Below are positions 1 to 8,021 of a stretch of DNA of 32,139 nt, in pieces. The number at the start of each line of letters is the position of its first letter. Positions within the stretch are counted from its first letter, which is position 1. The stretch lies in the IMG/VR virus record IMGVR_UViG_3300022187_000122, positions 1 through 32,139 of that record; one strand, 5' to 3'. The stretch comes from a virus. A model generated the notes under the pieces. It did not search any database. It was given only the letters and a program-made list of their open reading frames with translations, and was not told the origin of the DNA. Both the position numbers and the translations under genes were made by a program.

Positions 1-440
1 TCAAACTTCACAGAACAATATCAGATTGGGAATGGTATACTGACGCAAATGTTATGCGCCTGTTCCTGCATCTTTTGATAAAAGCAAATTACAAACCATC
101 AAGATTCCGTGGCTTTGATGTGCCTGTCGGGTCTGTTGTTGCTGGTCGCACAGCGTTGGCTGCACAGCTTGGCATGTCAGAGCAGCAAGTTCGCACTGCC
201 TTAGATAAGCTTTTATCAACCAACGAAATAACCATCAACTCAACAAACAAATTCTCAATAATATCAATATGTTGCTGGGATAAATACCAAGACGATAACC
301 AGCAAGATAACCATCACGTAACCAACAAACAACCAACAGATAACCAACAAGTAACCACATCTAAAGAAGGTAATAAGGGTATAATGGAAGAAGGTAAGAA
401 TATACCAGGGATTTCAGAACCAACTCAATTTTCTCAATGG
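1..440. repeat. Left copy of the window-end overlap
   Basis: Bases 1-440 match 31700-32139 without gaps. There are 8 substitutions, at 128, 158, 159, 164, 173, 245, 317 and 409. Five are synonymous in the initiator frame and three change a residue (Ala to Ser, His to Gln, Gly to Val). This most likely marks a circular or circularly permuted genome assembled from a mixed population. Confidence 0.9.
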
Positions 441-740
441 TATGATTCTTACCCTCGTAAGATTGGCAAGAAGGCAGCAGAGAAAGCATTCAACAGCGCC
501 ATCAAGTCTGGTGTCACAATCGAGCAATTAACCAAAGGTGTCGCAGCCTACAATCAGGAGATAAGAGATGCAGGAACTTCAACGCAATACATTAAGCACC
601 CTAGCACATGGCTCAACCAAGGCTGTTACGACGACGACCACGCACAGATCGTCCATGACAACGCCGGGAGAGATAACAAAAAGCCTCGAAGCATATTTGA
701 AATCGGGGATGAAGTTGCAGCCCGTATGGGGTGGGAGTGA
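1..740 (+). CDS. Phage replication initiator (replisome organiser), 5' end cut by window edge
   Basis: The reading frame is open from the window edge (first full codon at base 3). The missing start is seen in the second copy at 31687, giving a full protein of about 250 residues that begins MAGWLKLHR. The N-terminal ~100 residues look like the winged-helix domain of phage replisome organisers (W-x-W-Y near the start, then a helix-turn-helix region with a QLGMSEQQVRTAL-type helix). A Gln/Asn/Thr-rich linker follows, then a C-terminal domain with the FSQWYDSYPRK and KHPSTWLNQG signatures common in phage replication proteins. Inferred role: binds the origin and recruits the helicase loader. The linker DNA contains phased repeats (295-356) that may be the origin. 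A putative loader gene follows directly. The family call is good; the biochemical role is inferred. Confidence 0.75.
   Translation, partial: KLHRTISDWEWYTDANVMRLFLHLLIKANYKPSRFRGFDVPVGSVVAGRTALAAQLGMSEQQVRTALDKLLSTNEITINSTNKFSIISICCWDKYQDDNQQDNHHVTNKQPTDNQQVTTSKEGNKGIMEEGKNIPGISEPTQFSQWYDSYPRKIGKKAAEKAFNSAIKSGVTIEQLTKGVAAYNQEIRDAGTSTQYIKHPSTWLNQGCYDDDHAQIVHDNAGRDNKKPRSIFEIGDEVAARMGWE
295..356 (+). repeat. Phased TAACC iterons, candidate replication origin
   Basis: Six copies of a hexamer ending in AACC (ATAACC, GTAACC or ACAACC) begin at 295, 307, 318, 329, 340 and 351. The spacing is 12 then 11, 11, 11, 11 bases, about one helical turn. The consensus unit is roughly AACAAGTAACC. A purine-rich, AT-leaning stretch (about 357-400) follows. 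The array sits inside the initiator gene, as the lambda origin sits in O. The second copy near 31994-32055 keeps all six, and its one change there (base 317) moves iteron 3 closer to consensus. The Asn/Gln/Thr linker codons could produce such repeats by chance, so origin function is inference. Confidence 0.5.
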
Positions 741-1092
741 CACGCACGATGTTGTGGGATTTGATATTGCTAATGCTGACATTACACATTTAGACGAAGC
801 GGTTGCAGCTTGTCAGCCAATGCCCAAGAAGACTATCGCAAGGCTGGTTCAAAAAATGATTTTAACAATGCCGATGCGAAACATGGACGATATGGATAAG
901 GCTGCTATAATCGCAATCTATGTTGAGGACTTGGAAGAATACCCGGCAGATGTCGTTGAATACGTTTTGATGACGATACGCAGGTCAAGTAAGTTCTTCC
1001 CGACATGGGCAGAGCTTTATGAGAACCTTGAGCTTTGGGGCAGACGTAGGATGATGATCAAGGCAGCAATAGAAAGGGCAATCAGTGACTGA
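709..1092 (+). CDS. Putative helicase-loader-like phage protein
   Basis: A 127-residue protein if it starts at ATG 709, which overlaps the initiator end by 32 bases. The C-terminal ~85 residues (helical, with EEYPADVVEYVL then SSKFFPTWAEL and a following RRR cluster) resemble phage proteins placed after DnaD/O-like initiators and distantly the G39P-type helicase loaders. Position right after the initiator supports a role in loading the host replicative helicase, but no ATPase motif is present, so this is context-based. The start is uncertain: the frame is open upstream, no strong ribosome site precedes 709, and a GTG at 754 is an alternative. The 3' end overlaps the next gene by 8 bases. Confidence 0.55.
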   Translation: MKLQPVWGGSDTHDVVGFDIANADITHLDEAVAACQPMPKKTIARLVQKMILTMPMRNMDDMDKAAIIAIYVEDLEEYPADVVEYVLMTIRRSSKFFPTWAELYENLELWGRRRMMIKAAIERAISD

Positions 1093-1351
1093 CATCATAG
1101 CAACACTTGAAGAGCGAGCGAAAACGCATGGGGATTTCACTGAGGTGGCATTCATTTCACAAACCATTAAAACGCTGATCAATCAATCAAAGGTTGACCT
1201 GCCAAACGAACAACGTGAAGCACTTGACCTTATTGCGTCAAAAATAGGGCGTATAATCGCAGGGAACAACAACGAGATCGACCACTGGCGCGATGTTGAA
1301 GGCTATGCTAGATTAGTACGTCAACGACTTGAAAGAACGGAGGATAAATAA
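1085..1351 (+). CDS. Small conserved phage protein (DUF6378-like)
   Basis: An 88-residue acidic, helical protein with the pattern ERAKTHGDF near residue 10, then QREALDLIASKIGRIIAGN and DHWRDVEGYARL. These match the DUF6378 family found widely in phages, usually near replication or nucleotide-related genes; its function is not known. It overlaps the preceding gene by 8 bases and is followed without a gap by the next gene at 1352, so it is part of one translational run. The family call is by recognition of the motif string only. Confidence 0.75.
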   Translation: MTDIIATLEERAKTHGDFTEVAFISQTIKTLINQSKVDLPNEQREALDLIASKIGRIIAGNNNEIDHWRDVEGYARLVRQRLERTEDK

Positions 1352-1522
1352 ATGTCACTATACGACAACATCCACGCGAAACGGAAACGGATTAAAGCTC
1401 AAAAAGCTGCGGGGAAGACACCAGAGCGGATGCGCAAGCCCGGCTCTAAAGGTGCGCCAACGGCTAAGTCATTCAAGGCAGCAGCCAAGACAGCTAATCC
1501 AGCACCAAAGAAAAAGAAATAA
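1352..1522 (+). CDS. Small basic phage protein, 56 residues
   Basis: A 56-residue protein beginning MSLYDNIHAKRKRI and ending in a run of lysines. The start directly follows the stop at 1349-1351 and has a clear ribosome site, GGAGG at 1339-1343, 8 bases upstream. The opening plus the segment MRKPGSKGAPTA is a string I recognise from many phage small proteins of unknown role. About one third of residues are Lys or Arg, so nucleic-acid contact or a structural role is possible, but nothing in the sequence settles it. Confidence 0.7.
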   Translation: MSLYDNIHAKRKRIKAQKAAGKTPERMRKPGSKGAPTAKSFKAAAKTANPAPKKKK

Positions 1523-1524
1523 CG

Positions 1525-1779
1525 ATGGCAACAAAACCCGCAAAAGGCAAAGCCAAAGTCAAAGTCACAGCCTCTGGTAAAAAAGTCAGTTACGGTCAAG
1601 CTGGCAAAGCCAAAGGTGGTGGCGCACGGGTAAAGCCGGGAACTGCAAAAGGCAACTCATACTGCGCAAGATCGGCTGGTCAAATGAAGGACCACCCCAA
1701 GGCAGCAAAGAACCCAAACAGCCCGTTGCGTCTTAGTCGTAAGCGGTGGAAGTGCGCTGGAAGTAAATCAACAAAATAG
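1525..1779 (+). CDS. Small basic conserved phage protein (DUF6321-like)
   Basis: An 84-residue very basic protein. The N-terminal ~30 residues are Lys/Ala/Gly-rich and probably disordered. The C-terminal half has the conserved string PGTAKGNSYCARSAGQMK and ends LSRKRWKCAG, typical of the DUF6321 family seen in marine phages. The two Cys residues near positions 47 and 77 might bind metal, but a single pair so far apart is weak evidence. It starts 2 bases after the previous stop and lies just before the ParB-methylase gene. Function unknown. Confidence 0.7.
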   Translation: MATKPAKGKAKVKVTASGKKVSYGQAGKAKGGGARVKPGTAKGNSYCARSAGQMKDHPKAAKNPNSPLRLSRKRWKCAGSKSTK

Positions 1780-1788
1780 CAGGATAAA

Positions 1789-3060
1789 ATGAAACACAAA
1801 AATAACATATGGCCAGCGGACAAAGTAGAGCGAAGAAAAACAGACTCACTTGTTCCGTATGCTCGCAACTCACGAACGCACAGCGAGCAGCAAGTGTCAC
1901 AGATAGCGGCCAGCATTAAAGAATGGGGATGGACTACGCCTGTATTGATTGACGAAGAAGGCGGCATCATTGCAGGTCATGGCAGGGTACTAGCAGCGCA
2001 GAAACTTGGCATAGATGAAGTTCCTACAATGGCAGCGACAGGTTGGACTAAAGCTCAGAAGCAAGCATATGTCCTTGCAGACAATCAACTGCCCCAGAAC
2101 GCAGGGTGGGACATGGACCTGCTATCAGTTGAGATGAAAGACTTGGACGCAGAAGGCTTTGACCTTTCGTTGATGGGTTTTGACGACGACATGATGGCGA
2201 ATATGCTCAATGAAGAAACCGAAGGGCTGACCGACGAGGACGCGGTGCCGGAAGTCCCTGACGTTCCAGTAACGGTTGAGGGCGATATTTGGGTGTTAGG
2301 TAAGCATCGTTTGATGTGTGGGGACTCGACTAGCATTGATGCGGTTGATAAGCTGATGGGCGGCGTTAAAGCCGATATGGTGTTTACAAGCCCGCCTTAT
2401 AACGCGAATACGAAAGCTGGTGATGGCGATATCTTCAATAAGAGGAAATCAAAGAAGCTGTACGCTGATGGTTATTCGGACAATCTAGGTTCAGAGCAAT
2501 ATATTAAATTTACAAAAGACGTTCTTGAAGTTTGCTTTATGAATACGGATGGATTTGTATTCTGGAATGTTAGCTATAACGCTAATTCCCGCAATGAGTA
2601 TATCAAACAGATCGAAGACAGAATTGATTTTCTTGTGGAGCAAATTTGCTGGAAAAAAAGCAGTACAATTCCGTTTAAGGGCTGCCTGATGAGGGATTGG
2701 GAGCCTGTATACATATTTTCAACAAACAAGCAGGGTCTTAATTTAAAGAATGTCGTAAGCAATTTCTGGGAGATCAGCAACACTGGGTCGCAGCAAGAAA
2801 ATCACAAGGCTTGCTTCCCCGTTGCTTTGCCAGAGAAAGCCATCGGTCTAGTGAATAAGAATACAGGAATTGTCTTTGAGCCATTTTCAGGAAGCGGCAC
2901 AACATTAATTGCTTGCGAGAAAACAGGCCGAGAAAATAGAAGCATGGAACTAGACCCCAAGTACTGCGACGTGATTATAAAACGCTGGTGTGATTTCACC
3001 GGGAAAGATGCTATAAACGAAGCAACGGGTGAGAAATTCCCGACTATAAAGGCAGAATGA
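1789..3060 (+). CDS. ParB-like domain fused to a beta-class DNA methyltransferase
   Basis: A 423-residue two-domain protein. Residues ~15-110 are ParB/Srx-like (ARNSRTHSEQQVSQIAASI and GGIIAGHGRVLAAQKLG). Residues ~165-415 are an N4-cytosine/N6-adenine methylase: SPPY at 201-204 (motif IV, catalytic) precedes FEPFSGSGTT at 363-372 (motif I, SAM binding), the order of the beta class. An acidic linker (about 125-160) joins them. Such fusions are common in phages as orphan methylases. The ParB-like part may aid DNA binding; that is inference. No restriction endonuclease is next to it, so it probably protects phage DNA. It overlaps the small terminase gene by 4 bases. Confidence 0.9.
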   Translation: MKHKNNIWPADKVERRKTDSLVPYARNSRTHSEQQVSQIAASIKEWGWTTPVLIDEEGGIIAGHGRVLAAQKLGIDEVPTMAATGWTKAQKQAYVLADNQLPQNAGWDMDLLSVEMKDLDAEGFDLSLMGFDDDMMANMLNEETEGLTDEDAVPEVPDVPVTVEGDIWVLGKHRLMCGDSTSIDAVDKLMGGVKADMVFTSPPYNANTKAGDGDIFNKRKSKKLYADGYSDNLGSEQYIKFTKDVLEVCFMNTDGFVFWNVSYNANSRNEYIKQIEDRIDFLVEQICWKKSSTIPFKGCLMRDWEPVYIFSTNKQGLNLKNVVSNFWEISNTGSQQENHKACFPVALPEKAIGLVNKNTGIVFEPFSGSGTTLIACEKTGRENRSMELDPKYCDVIIKRWCDFTGKDAINEATGEKFPTIKAE

Positions 3061-3407
3061 TGGCAAAGAAGCCCGTAAAACGTGTCACAAAGCCAAGCCA
3101 CAAGCCAACGGATGAGACTAAGAAGCTGGTCAGGCAATGGACTGGACTAGGGTTTCAGCAAGAGCGTGTTGCTCGAAAGCTGGACATTGACCCTAAGACA
3201 TTGCGCAAGCATTACCGTGACGAGCTAGACCTTGGCGCTGACGAAGCCAACGCAATCATGGGCGCTGCATTGTTCAACAAGGCAAAGAACGGTGACACAG
3301 CAGCTTTGATCTTTTGGATGAAAACACGTTGCGGCTGGTCTGAGAAGCAAATCCATGAGCTTCAAGGCAAGGACGGAGGACCAGTAGTTCTATGGCCTAC
3401 GAAATAG
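3057..3407 (+). CDS. terS: Terminase small subunit
   Basis: A 116-residue protein with a basic N-terminus, a helix-turn-helix at about residues 20-60 (ERVARKLDIDPKTLRKHYRDEL), then helical oligomerisation-type segments with NGDTAALIFWMKTRCGW, typical of small terminase subunits. It would recognise the pac site and feed DNA to the large subunit. Two Met codons (3057 and 3060) are possible starts. It overlaps the methylase by 4 bases and the large subunit by 16. The family call rests on the motif plus position before the large terminase. Confidence 0.85.
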   Translation: MMAKKPVKRVTKPSHKPTDETKKLVRQWTGLGFQQERVARKLDIDPKTLRKHYRDELDLGADEANAIMGAALFNKAKNGDTAALIFWMKTRCGWSEKQIHELQGKDGGPVVLWPTK

Positions 3408-4633
3408 GTAGAGCTTACGACTTCGCACACGACTTAGTCGGCCCTTCACGCTACAAAGCGATGTACGGAGGCAGGGGTAGCGCCAAGTCACATTTCTTTG
3501 CAGAATGTATGGTTGGGAACGCTGGTGGCACAAAAGGGTTCAGAGGCGTATGCATCAGAGAGGTGCAGAAGTCTCTGCAAGAATCAGCCAAGCGTCTGAT
3601 CGAAGACAAGATTGCAGCCATGGGTATGGAAGACAAGTTCGACATCCAAAAGGACCGTATCATAACACCGGGCGACGGGGTCATCATCTTCCAAGGTATG
3701 AACCAGCACAACTCCCACTCTATCGCGTCGTTGGAAGGTTTCAATGTTGCGTGGGTTGAAGAGGCTGCAACTCTCAGCGAGACATCACTCCGATTACTCA
3801 GGCCGACGATAAGGTCAGAGGGTTCTGAGATTTGGTTCAGTTGGAATCCAAGGTTTGCCGCTGACCCGGTCGATAGGTTCTTCCGAGGCCCAACCCCGCC
3901 TGACAATGCAATCATTCGGAAAGTCAATTACGACGAGAACAAGTTCTTCCCTGACACGTTGGAGCAAGAGCGTCAGCACGACTATAACAACCTGCCAGAT
4001 ATGTACTCACACGTCTGGCTTGGTGAACACATGCCAATGGCTGCAAATGCAATATTCAACATGACGAACATTCACGAGAACCGCAGAGACGAAGCGCCTC
4101 TGATGAACAGGGTATTGGTAAGTGTTGATCCTGCTATATCGAATGAGAGCGGGTCTGACGAGCACGGCATAACAGTCGGCGGCATCGGCGAAGACAAGCG
4201 CGGCTATCTCTTGGACGACGTGACAATGAAAGGCTCGCCCCGCCAGTGGGCTGAGAGAGCCATAGCAACGTATGACCGATACGAGGCAGATGCCATTGTC
4301 GTTGAGCGAAACCAAGGTGGCGACATGGTGCGGCACACACTTCACACGGTTAGACCAAACATTAAGATAGTTGAGGTTGTCGCAACTCGTGGAAAACACG
4401 TCCGTGCGGAGCCTATCAGCGCATTATACTCAAGCAACACGATAAGCCATGTTGGGTCGTTCCCAGAGCTTGAGATGCAGCTTTGTCAGATGACATCTGC
4501 GGGGTACGAGGGGCCAGGGTCGCCGGATCGAGTTGATAGCGCCGTCTGGCTTTTCACGGAATTGTTCCCGGCGTTGATACGCAAAAAGCCTAACAAAACA
4601 CGTCAGCCAAAGCGCGGGGGATGGATGGCTTGA
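3392..4633 (+). CDS. terL: Terminase large subunit
   Basis: A 413-residue packaging motor of the Terminase_3 type. ATPase: Walker A GGRGSAKS at 26-33 and Walker B-like VAWVEEA at 119-125 with catalytic Glu at 123/124. Nuclease: SVDPA with Asp246, VERNQGG with Glu305, and SPDRVD with Asp379 and Asp382, the acidic set of the RNaseH-like fold. The length is typical for PBSX/SPP1-like subunits and shorter than P22 gp2. It pumps DNA through the portal and cuts concatemers. Headful cutting would fit the circular layout, but the sequence does not prove the mode. It is followed by a 57-base gap before the portal. Confidence 0.95.
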   Translation: MAYEIGRAYDFAHDLVGPSRYKAMYGGRGSAKSHFFAECMVGNAGGTKGFRGVCIREVQKSLQESAKRLIEDKIAAMGMEDKFDIQKDRIITPGDGVIIFQGMNQHNSHSIASLEGFNVAWVEEAATLSETSLRLLRPTIRSEGSEIWFSWNPRFAADPVDRFFRGPTPPDNAIIRKVNYDENKFFPDTLEQERQHDYNNLPDMYSHVWLGEHMPMAANAIFNMTNIHENRRDEAPLMNRVLVSVDPAISNESGSDEHGITVGGIGEDKRGYLLDDVTMKGSPRQWAERAIATYDRYEADAIVVERNQGGDMVRHTLHTVRPNIKIVEVVATRGKHVRAEPISALYSSNTISHVGSFPELEMQLCQMTSAGYEGPGSPDRVDSAVWLFTELFPALIRKKPNKTRQPKRGGWMA

Positions 4634-4690
4634 GAAATATGTGGTTATGTGTTAATTTTTAAAATCTTTTAACGCTTTGAGGGCGAATGA

Positions 4691-6961
4691 ATGGCAATGT
4701 ACGATGGCGACAACAGCGGGTCTTCCGAAGAAGATCAACTTGAAGACATCCACGAGGAAGCCCTAGAGCAGTTTGAACAGTCTCAGGAAGTGTGGGAAGA
4801 AAACCAACGTCGCTATGAGCAGGACGTGAAGTTTGCCCGTATGGGTGAGCAGTGGGACGACAACGACGCAGAACGACGACGCCAAGATGGTCGGCCAATG
4901 CTGACAGTAAACAGGTTGCCGTCGTTTATCCGTCAAGTATCTAACGACGCAAGACAGAACAAGCCGCAGATCAAGGTTATGCCGCAGGACAGTTCTGGCG
5001 ATCCAAACACAGCGGAAGTCCTCAACGGACTAATTAAAAACATTGAAAACATCTCAAAGGCTGACCTTGCATACGACACTGCAATCGATTGCGCCGCGTC
5101 TGGCGGCATGGGGTACTTCAGAGTTGACGTAGACTATAGTGACGCAGACACGTTTGATATGGACATCAGGATCAATCGCATCCTCAACCCGCTGACAGTT
5201 TACCCAGACGCCAACTCAACCGCAGCAGACTCTAGCGACTGGGATTATTGTTTTATTACGGAGATGATGCCACTTGACGAATTTGAGGTGGCCTACCCTG
5301 ACGCAGACCCGATTGACTTCAACGCGGGTTCATACACCGACAGAGAGGCGTTGTGGTTTGAGGACAAGTCAGTCCGTCTCGCTGAGTACTGGTGCCGCAA
5401 GCAAGAAGAATACGACATCCACCAGCTAGACACTGGCGACGTTGTGACAGACGAGATGCTTGACGAGATGCAGGCCACGCTAGATGCAATGGGCATCCAA
5501 GTGGTGAAGACGCGCAAGTCAACGAAAAGCGTTGTGAAACGATACGTTCTGAACGGTCAAGAAATTCTGGAGACCGACGAGTGGGAGGGGTCGTTTATTC
5601 CTGTCATTCCCGTTTATGGCGAAGAGGTTTATCACGAGGGCGAGCGACACTTCTATAGCTTAATTCACTTCGCAAAAGATGCGCAGCGGATGTACAACTA
5701 CTGGAGGACAACAACGACAGAGCTAGTCGCATTGGCTCCAAAAGCTCCGTGGATAGGCCCAGCAGGTTCGTTTGATACAGACCTGCAAAATTGGCAAGTA
5801 GCCAACACTGAGACGCTTCCATTTCTAGAATACGACGGCGATGTCCCGCCACAGCGTCAGCCGTTTGCTGGACCACCAGCCGGAGCGCTACAAGAAGCAC
5901 TAAACGCATCAGACGACATGAAGTCTGTGATGGGTCTACACGATGCTTCTATGGGCGCACAGTCAAACGAGATCAGTGGCGTAGCGATCAGCAAGAGAAT
6001 ACGCGAGGGCGACACGTCAACGTTTCATTTCATTGACAACATGAGCCGCGCCATTCGCCATGCTGGCATTGTTATCCTTGACCTGATCCCACACATATAC
6101 AGCCAAGATCGTATCCTGCGGATTATCGGGCAAGACGAGCAACCGCAGACCGTTCGAGTTAACGCGCCATTCCAATCTAAAGAAGAAATGCTCCCAGATC
6201 ATGCGAAGAATCAAATGGAAGCCATTAACAGCGTATACGACTTGCGTGTCGGAAAGTATGACGTTGTGGTCAAGGCTGGGCCGTCATACACGACCCAACG
6301 TGAAGAGGCTAGAAACAGCATGATTGCCTTGCTCCAAGCGTTTCCACAGGCAGCGCAGGTCACCGGAGACTTGGTTGTTGAGAGCATGGACTGGCCAAAC
6401 GCTGACGCCTTCGCTAAACGCTTGAAAGCTATATTGCCACCGGGCGTAATTGACGAAGCGCAAGACCCGCAAGCTGCGGCACTCGCAAATCAAGTCAAAG
6501 AGATGGACGCAGTCATTCAACAGTTGATGGCTGGCCGTGAAGCAAAGATGGCAGAGATTCAAGTGGATCGTGAGAAGCTAGGGATTGATTCAGCCAACGC
6601 TGAGACTAACCGCTTGAAGGCTGAGACGGAGCGCCTCAAGGCTGAAGTCGATGCAGAATACAAGCGTCAACAGTTAGAGCTAGACGCAGCAAAGGCAATG
6701 CAGCAAGACCCGGTAGACGACACGCCTGTTGTCATTAAGCAGATGGAGTTGAGCCATGACCAAGCGAAGGTTGAAATTGATTCCGCGCTTGAGGAAAGAA
6801 AGCTGTCGATTGAAGAGGCGAAAGTATCTATTGACCAGCAGAGATTAGACATTGAACGGTTCAAGGCTGAAGCTGATGCAAGCGTAATGGTCTCAGAGGC
6901 AATGGCACCAGAGATAGACATAAGCATTGTTGACTTGGCTAACGGAAAAGATTTGGAATAA
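4691..6961 (+). CDS. Portal protein, P22-like
   Basis: A 756-residue portal, close to P22 gp1 (725). The N-terminal wing/clip region contains YEQDVKFARMGEQWDD, RPMLTVNRLP and ASGGMGYFRVDVDY, all typical of P22-type portals. The region around 320-420 (ALNASDDMKSVMGLHDASMGAQSNEISGVAISKRI) is the conserved crown-side core. From about residue 590 to 735 there is a long charged helix with repeats such as NRLKAETERLKAE, as in the P22 helical barrel. The dodecamer forms the packaging and ejection channel. The start at 4691 is preceded by GAGGG at 4679-4683. Confidence 0.93.
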   Translation: MAMYDGDNSGSSEEDQLEDIHEEALEQFEQSQEVWEENQRRYEQDVKFARMGEQWDDNDAERRRQDGRPMLTVNRLPSFIRQVSNDARQNKPQIKVMPQDSSGDPNTAEVLNGLIKNIENISKADLAYDTAIDCAASGGMGYFRVDVDYSDADTFDMDIRINRILNPLTVYPDANSTAADSSDWDYCFITEMMPLDEFEVAYPDADPIDFNAGSYTDREALWFEDKSVRLAEYWCRKQEEYDIHQLDTGDVVTDEMLDEMQATLDAMGIQVVKTRKSTKSVVKRYVLNGQEILETDEWEGSFIPVIPVYGEEVYHEGERHFYSLIHFAKDAQRMYNYWRTTTTELVALAPKAPWIGPAGSFDTDLQNWQVANTETLPFLEYDGDVPPQRQPFAGPPAGALQEALNASDDMKSVMGLHDASMGAQSNEISGVAISKRIREGDTSTFHFIDNMSRAIRHAGIVILDLIPHIYSQDRILRIIGQDEQPQTVRVNAPFQSKEEMLPDHAKNQMEAINSVYDLRVGKYDVVVKAGPSYTTQREEARNSMIALLQAFPQAAQVTGDLVVESMDWPNADAFAKRLKAILPPGVIDEAQDPQAAALANQVKEMDAVIQQLMAGREAKMAEIQVDREKLGIDSANAETNRLKAETERLKAEVDAEYKRQQLELDAAKAMQQDPVDDTPVVIKQMELSHDQAKVEIDSALEERKLSIEEAKVSIDQQRLDIERFKAEADASVMVSEAMAPEIDISIVDLANGKDLE

Positions 6962-6982
6962 CATAGATACAATGGGTGTGGT

Positions 6983-7036
6983 TCTTGTTGTAGCGGCAGC
7001 AACAAGAGTAGCCAAAAATAACGTCATTCCGACGTT
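6983..7036. other. Two short stem-loops between portal and scaffold genes
   Basis: The 110-base gap 6962-7071 holds two inverted repeats. TCTTGTTG (6983-6990) pairs with CAACAAGA (7000-7007) across a 9-base loop, and AACGTC (7020-7025) pairs with GACGTT (7031-7036) across 5 bases. Neither has a clean T tract on the plus strand, so termination is doubtful. They may be mRNA processing or stability elements that set the portal to scaffold ratio. Confidence 0.4.
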
Positions 7037-7071
7037 GTTACTTATTCTTGCCGATTATTAGGGTTTTTGTT

Positions 7072-8016
7072 ATGATAGAAGAAGAAATGGGTAGCGTTGC
7101 AGTTGACACGTCCATGCCTGATGCTGATGAAGTCGAATACGACCAGCCTGATGCAGATGAAGAAGTCACTGGAGAGGACGATAACAAGTCCATTGACACG
7201 GAGCCTGACGAATATGACGGCTTCGATGACGACGACGAAGACGACGATGATGAGTCTGAATCTGAAGAGTTGTCGGGCAGTGTCGAGATTGAGTTCGACG
7301 GCAAGAAGTTTAAAGTTCCGGCAGAAATCAAAGATGCGGTTATGCGGGAACAGGACTACACTCACAAGACTCAAGCGCTCGCAGAGCAGCGGAAGGTCAT
7401 TGAGGCTGAACAACAGCAATTTCGTCAATATGCCGAAGTGTCAGCGGCTCATTCTGAGAATATGGCAAACATTGCGGCGATTGATCAACAGTTGTCACAA
7501 TTCCAAGCCTACGATTGGAATGCAGCTTATGACGCAGATTTAGCTTCCGCGACCAAGCTCCGACATCAGATGGAGCAGTTAGGGCAAGCGAAAAACGCTC
7601 TCGTTCAAGATGTACAGGTAGCCGAACAGAAGCGTCAGCAGATTTACAACGAAAACTTGGCCACGACGGCCAAGCGCACTGACGACGCAATGCGGTCTGA
7701 AATTCCAAACTGGGGCGACGAGCTTAAAACTGAGCTTGGCAAGTTTGCAGTTGAGACAATGGGGTTCGATGCAGAATCAGTATCGAAGGCAGTAACACCT
7801 CAAGAGATCAAAGCAATCTACTATGCACAAGTTGGGTACAAAGCTATTCAAGCGGCGAAGTCTAAAAGCGCCAAGTCGAAGCAGCCTGTTGAGGCAAAGA
7901 AGCCACCAAAGGCAGTTAAAGCAAGGCGACAGAGGGCACCGTCAGACCTCTCCAAGATTTCCGATCCTGCCACATACAGAGAGGCATACATGGCTCGGAA
8001 GCGTAAACAAGGATAA
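7072..8016 (+). CDS. Capsid scaffolding protein
   Basis: A 314-residue protein (P22 gp8 is 303). The first ~75 residues are extremely acidic (long runs of Asp and Glu), the middle is a long helix beginning FDGKKFKVPAEIKDAVMREQ then YTHKTQALAEQRKVIEAEQQ, a pattern common to phage scaffolds, and the last ~55 residues are strongly basic (KSAKSKQPVEAKK, ARRQRAP), like the coat-binding tail of P22 scaffold. It lies directly before the coat gene. Start chosen at ATG 7072 with AGGG at 7060-7063; a TTG at 7048 or the ATG at 7087 are alternatives. It would direct procapsid assembly and then leave the shell. Confidence 0.85.
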   Translation: MIEEEMGSVAVDTSMPDADEVEYDQPDADEEVTGEDDNKSIDTEPDEYDGFDDDDEDDDDESESEELSGSVEIEFDGKKFKVPAEIKDAVMREQDYTHKTQALAEQRKVIEAEQQQFRQYAEVSAAHSENMANIAAIDQQLSQFQAYDWNAAYDADLASATKLRHQMEQLGQAKNALVQDVQVAEQKRQQIYNENLATTAKRTDDAMRSEIPNWGDELKTELGKFAVETMGFDAESVSKAVTPQEIKAIYYAQVGYKAIQAAKSKSAKSKQPVEAKKPPKAVKARRQRAPSDLSKISDPATYREAYMARKRKQG

Positions 8017-8021
8017 CGACT

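Noticed and set aside
3451-3927. A 158-codon minus-strand frame opposite the large terminase
   Set aside because: Antisense shadow of the ATPase domain, with no ribosome site, in a region transcribed from the plus strand.
4629-4660. A possible promoter (TTGAGA, 17 bases, TAATTT) before the portal gene
   Set aside because: The -10 element is poor and the elements are common in AT-rich gaps; the late genes can be served from upstream.
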